6,331 bases of DNA from CAYXZL01 sp964469925 (GTDB taxonomy: Bacteria > Patescibacteriota > Gracilibacteria > Absconditabacterales > Absconditicoccaceae), in assembly GCA_964469925.1 (NCBI GenBank), contig CAYXZL010000020.1:1-6331 (forward strand), read 5' to 3'. The notes under the pieces are model-generated. The model searched no databases, had not been told where the DNA came from, and saw nothing but the letters and a program-made list of their open reading frames with translations. Position 1 is the stretch's first letter. Every line of letters begins with the position of its first letter. Of the stretch, positions 1 through 6,331 are shown piece by piece. Position numbers and translations under genes: made by a program.

Positions 1-42
1 GTAACGGTGCGAAACTGTTTTAACTTCGCAAAATGGTAAAGT

Positions 43-97
43 CTTTCAAATATGCCAGGTCATGTATCGCATAGATAGTGATACTACGGTTTGAAAG
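43..97 (+). other. Nested inverted repeat in the proS leader region
   Basis: CTTTCAAA at 43-50 is the exact reverse complement of TTTGAAAG at 90-97. Inside that loop GTATC at 64-68 is complementary to GATAC at 80-84, so a two-level stem-loop is possible. The right arm overlaps the candidate -35 box of the proS promoter, so if it matters it may act as a DNA site (operator) rather than a leader RNA. A shorter repeat, TGCGAA at 8-13 with TTCGCA at 25-30, lies just upstream. There is no U-tract, so it does not look like a classical terminator. It matches no riboswitch or T-box I can recognise, and short repeats like these can arise by chance in AT-rich DNA. Confidence 0.3.
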
Positions 98-122
98 CTC
101 TTTAAGAAAAGGTAAATATAAT
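91..122 (+). promoter_or_regulatory. Candidate sigma-70-type promoter for proS
   Basis: A perfect TATAAT lies at 117-122, with TTGAAA (five of six matches to TTGACA) at 91-96. The spacer is 20 bases, longer than the usual 16-18, so the -35 assignment is weaker than the -10. Transcription would start around 128-130, leaving a leader of about 20 bases before the ATG at 150. No Shine-Dalgarno sequence is visible before that ATG. Confidence 0.45.
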
Positions 123-149
123 CAACGTTATTTATTGTGAACGACATAT

Positions 150-1871
150 ATGAAACTTTCCAATCTATTCGTCAAAACCAGTAAAGAGGATCCCAGTGGT
201 GAAACGAGTGCAAACGCCAAACTTCTTACCAGGGCAGGGTTTATTTACAAAGAGATGGCCGGTGTATACACATATCTCCCCTTATGACTCCGTGTTCTTG
301 AAAAAATAAAGATGATCATACGCAAGCACATGGACTGCGTTGCATCTGAAGTAGCCATGACGATCTTGTGACCAGAGGCAAATTGGCAGGCAACGGGCAG
401 GATTGATACTGTTGATGTATTGATGAAAACACACGGTGCAAACGAACTATCTCAGAAAAAATGCACAAACGAGTACGTAATTAATTATTCGCATGAAGAG
501 ATGGTGACCCCGATCATAAAAGCGTTTGTTAGTTCGTATAAGGATTTGCCCTGTGCTGTCTACCAAATCGGAACCAAGTTCCGCAATGAAGCAAGAGCAA
601 AGAGTGGACTCCTCAGGGGACGCGAGTTTACAATGAAGGACGCCTATAGTTTCCATGCTAGCGAAAAAGACTTTCTCGACTACTATGAAACTATTAAAGG
701 AGTGTATAAGGATATCTACGAGGAACTCTGAATTGGAGGGGAAACGGTTATCGCAATGGCAAGCGGAGGAGATTTTACAGAAAAATACAGTCATGAATTT
801 CAGACATTGTGCGATGCAGGAGAAGATACACTTTTTATCGATGATAGTATCAACCTCGTGTACAACAAAGAGATAGCACCATCCAAAGCTATTGATCCTG
901 ATTACAGTAATATGGATATGCTTGTTATGGAGGACGTCTACGGAGAAAATGTAGTTTCTGTCGAAAAGCTGGTTGAGTTTTTACAGATTCCTATAGAAAG
1001 GACAGTCAAAACCTTGATTTATGAGGATGAGGCAAAGAATTATTATGCAGTTGCAGTAAGGGGGGATTATGACGTCAATGAGTTGAAGCTTAAAAAGGCT
1101 TTATCAGCCAAATCTGTTGCACTTGTTGCAGAAGATATCATACAAAAACTAACTTGAGCAGAGCGTGGGTACGCAGGTATTGTTAATCTCCCTGATACTA
1201 TTACGCTTGTCTGTGATGATAGTATTGAAAACCTCAAAAACTTTGAGTCAGGAACCAACAAAACACACTACCATACTATCAATATCAATCGAGACAGAGA
1301 CCTACCAAGACCCCCAAAATTTTATGATATCAAGGAGGTAAGGCCATGAGACAAAAATCCAGAAACAAACACAGTCTATAGAGTAGAAAAGGCAGCAGAG
1401 GTGGGCAATATATTCCCTCTAGAAACACGCTTTCCCGATGCATTTCATTTTCAATATATGGACGAAAGCAACAAACTTCAGCCTATCATTATGTGATGTT
1501 ATGGGATAGGAGTATCTCGCGTTATGGGGGTAATAGTGGAAAGATATCATGATGAAAAAGGTATTATCCGACCAGAAAATATAGCTCCATTTCAGTATGT
1601 AATCATTGGAATCGGAGATCAGTGACTCCAAAGATCAAAAAAACTATACGAAGATTTAAGAAAGGTATGAGTCGATGTATGCTTTGACGATAGAAACCTA
1701 GGCCCTGGATTCAAACTTAAAGACGCCGACTTGATTGGGTACCCCTACCAAATCATCATAGGAAACAAAACACTAGAAGAAGGAGACTACTGTGAAGTAT
1801 GTACGAGAAAAACAGGAAAAAAAGAAAAAAAACTTATCTCTTTATTGATCCAAGATGTCACAAATAGCTAA
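150..1871 (+). CDS. proS: Prolyl-tRNA synthetase, bacterial type with editing domain
   Basis: Charges tRNA-Pro with proline in the cytoplasm (class II aminoacyl-tRNA synthetase). With TGA as Gly it is 573 residues, the usual size of bacterial ProRS, from ATG 150 to TAA. Visible in order: the N-terminal KEMAGVYTYLPL segment (about residues 35-45); SHEE near 114-117; motif 2 with FRNEAR (144-149) and GLLRGREF (153-160); the inserted editing domain (about 225-395), with K287 in TVKTLI where the E. coli editing lysine lies; motif 3 GCYGIGVSR (449-457); and the anticodon-binding domain from about 479. Eight in-frame TGA codons (residues 46, 74, 194, 336, 400, 449, 492, 507) read as Gly; residue 449 is the invariant first glycine of GCYGIG. 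The start matches the family N-terminus although no Shine-Dalgarno is seen. The last 17 bases overlap the next gene. Confidence 0.96.
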
Positions 1872-2484
1872 GCTCGAATTATTGCTACAAGAGTACCCTA
1901 AAAAACATATTATTTTCGATTTTGACGAAACATTGTTTCGAGTCCATCCTGATCGAAGTGAATATAAAAAACAGATACGACAAGAGATGGAGTCGATAGA
2001 CGGAAAACTGGCAGGGCAAATGAGGGCAGATGGAAAGACGAGGGCCTGGGACGCAGTCGATGTATTTACGAGGATGTATTGACAGCAAGCTCGTGACAAG
2101 GTGATTGCAGTCACTGCAAAGATAGAGTCAGAATTACAGAAAGCTACGGAAAAACACCAAGAATTGCTAGATTTTATCAGAGAAAATAAGGATCGTTATA
2201 GCTTCCATATTCGATCGTCAAATCTTGTGCAGACCTTTAAACCGATAATAGAAAAAGAAGGATTGCTAGACAGTATGAGTACACTCGTGTGAAAAGATAC
2301 AATAGAATTAGTTAAACAGTATCCTGATGGTTTCTATCATATCCACGCCCTACATGGTGGAGAAAAAAAAGATTATCTGATGGTAGGCAATGACCAAGAG
2401 CGTGATGGTGGCTGAGCTACCAGAGCTGGTATAGATTTTTTCTGGATCGACCCATCCAAGGTTGAGTGGGGAATATGTAACTAG
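1855..2484 (+). CDS. HAD-superfamily hydrolase (probable phosphatase)
   Basis: Likely a phosphoryl-transfer enzyme using an aspartyl-phosphate intermediate; the substrate cannot be read from the sequence. It has 209 residues when TGA is Gly (residues 76, 146, 187) and ends in TAG. HAD motif I is IIFDFDET, with nucleophile D22 and acid/base D24. Motif II is probably the serine of HIRSSN (S121/S122). Motif III is probably K171 or K172. Motif IV is VGNDQERD with D180 and D184, followed by a GGGATRAGID stretch resembling the usual HAD segment after motif IV; its third Gly is a TGA. The charged segment between about 38 and 115 is probably the helical cap. No signal peptide is seen. The ATG lies inside the end of proS in another frame, so the two are probably co-transcribed and translationally coupled. 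The family is certain; the substrate is unknown. Confidence 0.9.
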
Positions 2485-2538
2485 AAACACAAAATTGTGC
2501 GGAAAAGAGTATCACTAGATTAAGTCCCAAGCTCTGCA

Positions 2539-3120
2539 TTAACTAATAATAATTTCGAGCAACTCAGGAAACTCTTCGGTACCCATGTCTCACAAACAAT
2601 AATGTCCACGGTTTTTGAGGCTAATTATGTGACCGCCAAGCGAGTCATGAAAAATATGTAAACTTTTTTTGCCATCATCTTCTTCGGTGTCTGAAGTAAA
2701 CATAAATATTTCTCCTACTCTATCTTTGATCGTTCCGTCAATATCGTAGGTGTAAAATGTTCTCCCAAAGTCATCATCTTCGTCTGGGATTTTCCATGGA
2801 GCGACAAGTATGAGTTTCAAGATCTTTGTTTTTGTCTCGCCAAGCCAACGAACAAGGAAAGCACAACCACAACTATGACCGACTAAAACAGTGTTTTTAT
2901 TAACTTCATGTTTTTCAAATACAGCCTTGAACCTTCAATAATCGGGTTTCCATGGTAAGGGCATGAGGGGAGTATATACTTCTATGCCTTGCGTAGTTGC
3001 CTGTTTTTTGGTCCGAGGGATTCGATGTTTGTCATAAGTTCTTTTGTTAGGATCTAAAGCCTTTTCTTCGCTTGAAGGACAGCCGTGAACGATTATACAT
3101 TTTTTAGTAGTTAGAACCAT
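2539..3120 (-). CDS. RBBP9/YdeN-type alpha/beta serine hydrolase
   Basis: A small single-domain alpha/beta hydrolase of 193 residues, normal for the RBBP9/YdeN family; natural substrates of these enzymes are mostly unknown. It starts at ATG (bases 3120-3118) and ends in TAA. Visible in order: beta-1 and following loop CIIVHGCPSS (about 8-17); PLMPLPWKPDY (about 51-61); nucleophile elbow GHSCGC with S83; LVAPWKIPDEDD (105-116); the acid region TSDTEEDDGKKS (142-153), where D144, D148 or D149 would supply the triad acid; and GHY with H173. In-frame TGA codons at residues 62 and 177 read as Gly. The second restores the C-terminal GDMGTEEFPELL segment, which fits the family. No signal peptide or Shine-Dalgarno is visible. 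It lies 128 bases downstream of the dienelactone hydrolase gene on the same strand, so it may share its transcript, and it converges with the HAD gene. Confidence 0.88.
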
Positions 3121-3163
3121 GGTGCTAATGAGACTAAAGTCAACAATGTCTTAGGGGGTGGTA

Positions 3164-3212
3164 AGGGATAGATACCTTAGTGGCAGAAATACAAGTCTCG
3201 TTAGCTATCCCT
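3164..3212. repeat. 8-base inverted repeat between the two hydrolase genes
   Basis: AGGGATAG at 3164-3171 is the exact reverse complement of CTATCCCT at 3205-3212, with a 33-base loop. It lies in the 128-base gap between the stop of the dienelactone hydrolase gene and the start of the RBBP9-like gene, both on the minus strand. No T-run follows on the minus strand, so it is not an obvious intrinsic terminator. A role in transcript processing or a chance match are both possible. Confidence 0.3.
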
Positions 3213-4144
3213 ATGAAACTTAAACCAATATGGCTTCATTAAATAAATTTAGTTGTCATAGAGATTCTGTTTCAAAAACCTGAGTGTCTTGTCTCGAGCA
3301 TCAATTGTTTCTTTCTCCGAAAAGTTTGGTCCAGTAGGATTGGCAAACGCATGCCCAACGCCTGGGTAGATCACAATACTATAGTCAGTTTGCTGACCAC
3401 TGAGTGTAGCACTAAGGGCCTCAACATCAGATACGGGGATAGAGTTGTCCTCTTCTCCAAAAAAACCAAGAATAGGGTGGGTAATGTTTGCCAATTGGTC
3501 CTTGTCTTGGACAATCCTCCCATAATACATCACTGTAGCATCTAAGTCATCAATGTTGATAGCTGCTTGCAGGGATTGAGCACCACCAAAGCACCATCAC
3601 AGTGATGCAACTTTGGGTGCGATACGGACAGTCCTGAGGTAGTGATCAGCAGCTTTAAGATTGTCAATTCCACGATTTTGATCAAATGATTGCATGAGTT
3701 TGGCAGCCTGTTTAGCGTCATTAGTAACGACACCATCATAGAGATCTACTGCAAGTACACTATATCCGTAAGTAGCAAGTGCTTTTGCCATATCTTTAAT
3801 GTTGTCGTTGAGTCACCATCGCTCATGAATCATGATGACGCCCGGGTAATTGTTTGGTTGCGTTGGTTGGACAAAAAATCAGCGAAAACCACTGCCGTAG
3901 GTCACATCTTCGCTGATGACAGCGATAGGATCAGACGGAGCCAAAAGATCGATAGTTGCGGAGCTCTCTCTCACGCCGTTAGATACCAACGCAATCTGCT
4001 TCATAGCTTGTTCATGGTTATTGGCAAAGCTGTCTTTCTTGGAACAAGCACTGAGAAGAGGCAGTACAAAAAGTGAGGTGAGCAAAAGCAGTGGTAAACG
4101 CATAGCTAATCAAAAAAGAGTAAAGCAAGGTAAGGATAGCTAAC
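3200..4144. repeat. 11-base inverted repeats flanking the lipoprotein hydrolase gene
   Basis: GTTAGCTATCC at 3200-3210 and GGATAGCTAAC at 4134-4144 are exact reverse complements and bracket the dienelactone hydrolase gene 38 bases beyond its stop and 30 bases before its start. The core TTAGCTAT also occurs on the minus strand at 4102-4109, touching the hydrolase start codon, and at 1864-1871 at the end of proS. No transposase lies between the repeats and no target-site duplication is evident, so this is a repeat pair, not a mobile element. Confidence 0.35.
3249..4103 (-). CDS. Dienelactone hydrolase family lipoprotein
   Basis: An alpha/beta hydrolase of the dienelactone hydrolase (DLH) family, predicted to be anchored to the outer face of the membrane. 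Classical DLH opens the lactone ring of dienelactones in chloroaromatic breakdown, but most members have other or unknown ester substrates, so none is assigned. It has 284 residues, ending in TAA. The N-terminus is a lipoprotein signal: MR, a Leu-rich core, then lipobox LSAC with C20 the lipidated residue. A linker to about 60 precedes the DLH domain: PGVIMIHERWGLNDN (H93, E94), the nucleophile elbow GWCFGG (C171), GFFGEEDN (D219) and GVGHAFAN (H251), giving a complete Cys-Asp-His triad. TGA codons at residues 75, 97 and 169 read as Gly; 97 is the Gly of WGLN and 169 the first Gly of GxCxGG. The ATG fits the signal peptide, but no Shine-Dalgarno is seen. Confidence 0.94.
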
Positions 4145-4216
4145 CATACACAACAGACGTAGCAAGGCAAGAGATATAAGCAAAGTCAAGCTAGAAGAGG
4201 GTGATTGTTGTGTATG
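4145..4216. repeat. 11-base inverted repeat in the divergent intergenic region
   Basis: CATACACAACA at 4145-4155 is the exact reverse complement of TGTTGTGTATG at 4206-4216, separated by 50 bases. It lies between the divergently transcribed lipoprotein hydrolase and the M42 peptidase, and its right arm ends 5 bases before the GGGAGG ribosome binding site. It could be a pair of operator half-sites serving both genes, or, if the M42 transcript starts upstream of 4145, a leader hairpin near the ribosome binding site. No convincing -35/-10 pair was found on either strand of 4104-4238. Confidence 0.45.
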
Positions 4217-4221
4217 TCTGC

Positions 4222-4227
4222 GGGAGG
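4222..4227 (+). promoter_or_regulatory. Shine-Dalgarno for the M42 peptidase
   Basis: GGGAGG is an almost perfect anti-16S match and lies 11 bases before ATG 4239, a little long but workable. It is the only clear Shine-Dalgarno sequence I find in front of a gene in this window. It supports 4239 over the downstream in-frame ATGs at 4296 and 4371. Confidence 0.55.
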
Positions 4228-4238
4228 ATCTTGCAAAT

Positions 4239-5450
4239 ATGAGAAACAAAACTAGTCTGACGACAACAGACATTTTGTATTCTTACAGCATAAACATGCC
4301 CACATCATCGTCCCCCCCAAAAACAACAGCCAAGAGTGGAAAACATAGTAAGACAAGAAAGACCACAAGTATGCTGGGATCAAAGGATATCGATTTTTTC
4401 CAAACACTCATCAATACCCCTTCTCCCACGGGTTTTGAGTCTACTGGACAAAAAGTTCGACTAGAGTATATCAAACCCTACGTGGAGAAAACCTACACCG
4501 ATAGCTATGGTACCGCAGTGGCTGTAATCAATCCCGATGCTGAGTTTAAAGTAGTCATTGAAGCACATTGCGACGAAATCAGCCGATTTGTAAATTATAT
4601 CACTGATGATGGGCAAATTCACGTGATCCGTAATGGCTGAAGTGATCATTTGATAGCACCATCCAAGACAGTAAATATACGAACCAAATCATGACCAGTA
4701 AAGGCAGTTTTTGGTCGGCCTGCTATCCATACTCGCAATCCTATCAAATGACAAGAAGAACAAACTCCCAAAGTAGAAAATATTACTGTTGATTGTTGAT
4801 GTCTTTCGAAACAGGAGGTAGAAAAGATGGGTATACACGTATGATCGGTGATCACCTACAGTGACGAGTTCTTTATACTCAATGATAGGTATTTTGTTGG
4901 GAGAGCAATGGACAACCGTGCTGGTGGTTTTATGATAGCACAGGTGGCAAGACTATTGAAAGAATCAAAAAAGAAGCTACCCTTTGGTTTATACATTGTC
5001 AATTCAGTACAAGAAGAAATAGGTCTCAAATGAGCAGAAATGATAGCATACACGATTGATCCTGATATTGCAATAGTGACAGATGTGTGTCACGATACAT
5101 CAACACCAATGATCAAGAAAAATATAGAAGGTGATACGATGTGCGGAAAGTGACCAGTGATCAGTTATGGTCCTTCAGTACACAATCTCTTGCGTGAACA
5201 CATACTTAATACCGCCGATAAGCACAAGATACCCTTTCAGAGATTGGCATCATCTCGTTGGACAGGTACGGATACCGATATATTTGCCTATAGCAGAGGA
5301 GGAAGACCATCAGCCCTTATATCACTGCCAACTCGTTATATGCACACAACAGTAGAGATGGTACACAAAGGTGATGTAGAACACACAATCAACCTACTAT
5401 ACCACACTATATGTAGTATTACGCCCTCTCAAAAACGACACTATCTATAG
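4239..5450 (+). CDS. M42-family metallo-aminopeptidase
   Basis: A dinuclear-metal aminopeptidase/deblocking peptidase of family M42, probably cytoplasmic and acting on short peptides. From ATG 4239 it has 403 residues, ending in TAG. The family usually has about 350, and homology starts at residue 45 (MLGSKDIDFFQTLINTPSP), so residues 1-44 are a Ser/Thr/Lys-rich extension, or the true start is ATG 4371. The metal and catalytic residues are all present: H110 (AHCDE), D225 (AMDNRAG), catalytic E259 and ligand E260 (VQEEIG), D282 (VTDVCHD) and H369 (RYMHTTVE). Seven in-frame TGA codons (residues 134, 152, 171, 187, 202, 265, 305) read as Gly; 265 is the Gly of the GLKGA segment. The usual HMDEIG and VDIGA segments read HCDEIS and VDCGC here, which adds cysteines near the metal site. 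The gene runs divergently from the lipoprotein hydrolase and converges with the M23 gene. Confidence 0.94.
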
Positions 5451-5456
5451 GAGCTA

Positions 5457-6331
5457 TTACTTGATTACGACAGGAAATGAGTAGAAGATCTGATCTTGAT
5501 CGATAGTGATGACGACAACACTTGCTCAGGTCGACTTACCTAGAACTCTAAAGCTTGCTTTCCCATTTTCTACATAAGACACATCTGCTGGACTAACAGC
5601 TAAGTTTGTGTTGTTAGCATAAATTCTGAGCCCAACAGGAAGCCGACCGCTAAATGGTACATTTCCTGATCTAGAGCTTATGTGGATACTGATAGTGGTG
5701 TCAGATCATTCTTTGATAACGGTATTGAGTTGATGGACAACCTGTATTTTGTACTCTTGCAAAAAACGCTGTGCAGTAGGTGTAAGGAGGCTCATATCTA
5801 GTCTGGGGATATAGTTATTGATGATGTGGTAAAGCGTTGATGTATCAATAGTGTTGTCTCCATTGCCAGGAATGACTTCAGGAAAAACAGGTTCTATAAG
5901 TTCAGTATCGCTAGTATCGGTATCTCTATTCTCATCGGGCGTATCACTAACCGTATCGGAATCAAGCAGGTCTGTAGAACTAGTATCACTAGAGGCTAGT
6001 TTAGGAGCAGAGGAGTGATAATCTTCCAAAAAAGCCAAAGGGTCAACACTACGCTCAAACATAAGGTATCTACACGTTCATGCATTAACCTGTGCTACAA
6101 TATCGCTATCCTCGCAACCCAAGTAGGGATACACTTGTCTGCCGTATTGACCAAGTGTATCGATCTCAAAATGAAGATGTGTCCCAGCAGCAAATCAGCT
6201 ATCTCAGACTGTTCCTATCTGTTGTCATTTCACCACTACATCACCCTTATTCACTAAGAAGCTATCAAGGTGTGCGTAAATCGCATAAATACTTGTTCCG
6301 TTGGGTAGTGCATATTCTATGGAAATCATAT
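5457..6331 (-). CDS. M23 peptidase with Ig-like domain, 5' end outside window
   Basis: A LytM/M23 zinc endopeptidase, a family that cuts peptidoglycan cross-bridges; it would act outside the cytoplasmic membrane. Only the C-terminal 290 residues are in the window. They begin inside the catalytic domain: IYAHLDSF (bases 6285-6258), VKGQQIGTVGDSGFAAG, and the diagnostic HLHFEID (6179-6159) with the second and third zinc-site histidines. The first HxxxD motif and any signal peptide lie beyond base 6331. After about residue 105 there is a roughly 40-residue linker rich in Ser, Thr and Asp (bases about 5890-6015), then a helical segment, then a beta-rich C-terminal region (about 5460-5700) ending in TAA. 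Its VSPADVSYVENGKASFRV stretch resembles bacterial Ig-like (Big-type) domains; that call is an inference. Six TGA codons read as Gly (6225, 6204, 6195, 6078, 5706, 5526), including both glycines of VGDSG. Only 6 bases separate its stop from that of the M42 gene. Confidence 0.92.

Noticed and set aside
1..72. A minus-strand reading frame open from an ATG at 72-70 to the left edge when TGA is Gly, and a plus-strand frame ending in TAA at 37-39.
   Set aside because: Each is only 12-24 codons, neither resembles a known protein, and frames this short stay open by chance. Either could be the end of a neighbouring gene but cannot be supported from this window.
447..794. An uninterrupted minus-strand reading frame of 115 codons opposite proS, and similar antisense frames elsewhere (for example opposite the DLH and M42 genes).
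   Set aside because: They lie opposite strongly conserved coding sequence, resemble no known family, and are by-products of the codon composition of the real genes.
150..1871. proS as a pseudogene broken by eight stop codons.
   Set aside because: All interruptions are TGA, none is TAA or TAG, the frame never shifts, and the TGA codons sit where the family has glycine.
2485..2538. A terminator between the converging HAD and RBBP9-like genes (CACAAAATTGTG at 2488-2499).
   Set aside because: The stem is at most four base pairs around a four-base loop and has no T-run on either strand.
150..6331. TGA as tryptophan (code 4) or selenocysteine.
   Set aside because: TGA falls at glycine positions in conserved motifs, while TGG is used at expected Trp sites such as the APWK of the RBBP9-like protein. 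The number and spread of TGA codons exclude selenocysteine.
1..6331. CRISPR arrays, tRNA or rRNA genes, insertion sequences, toxin-antitoxin or defence genes.
   Set aside because: No regularly spaced repeats, no tRNA-like cloverleaf and no transposase, toxin or nuclease motifs were seen; almost all of the window is accounted for by six household or surface enzymes.

Overview
The window is 6.3 kb of a compact bacterial genome that reads UGA as glycine (translation table 25). Read with the standard code, every gene here breaks into pieces. With TGA = Gly, six uninterrupted reading frames appear, each matching a known family in domain order and motifs. I count 29 in-frame TGA codons across the six genes. 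Many sit at family-invariant glycines: the first Gly of the GCYGIG motif 3 of prolyl-tRNA synthetase, the GxCxGG nucleophile elbow of the dienelactone hydrolase, and VGDSG of the M23 peptidase. All six genes end in TAA or TAG, and TGG is still used for Trp, so this is not a TGA = Trp code. Code 25 is known from Candidatus Absconditabacteria (SR1) and Gracilibacteria (BD1-5/GN02) of the Patescibacteria/CPR. The window cannot separate those two groups.

Layout. Bases 1-149 hold no gene I can support; they carry a nested inverted repeat and a probable promoter. On the plus strand, 150-1871 is a full-length bacterial-type prolyl-tRNA synthetase (proS). It overlaps by 17 bases a HAD-family phosphatase at 1855-2484. 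The minus strand then carries two alpha/beta hydrolases: a small RBBP9/YdeN-type serine hydrolase (2539-3120), and upstream of it a dienelactone hydrolase made as a lipoprotein (3249-4103). Bases 4104-4238 are a divergent intergenic region with an 11-base inverted repeat. The plus strand then has an M42-family metallo-aminopeptidase (4239-5450). It meets, 6 bases away and tail to tail, a minus-strand M23 peptidase (5457 to beyond the right edge) with an acidic Ser/Thr linker and a C-terminal Ig-like domain.

How the genes fit together. proS and the HAD gene look like a translationally linked pair, though no shared pathway is evident. The two alpha/beta hydrolases are unrelated subfamilies in the same orientation, 128 bases apart. 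The lipoprotein hydrolase and the M23 peptidase would act at the cell surface; the RBBP9-like hydrolase, the HAD protein and the M42 peptidase have no visible export signal. I see no mobile element, CRISPR array, tRNA, rRNA or phage gene, and no multi-gene defence or biosynthetic system. The main interest is the recoding itself, its density at catalytic glycines, and a few repeat structures around the dienelactone hydrolase and the leaders.
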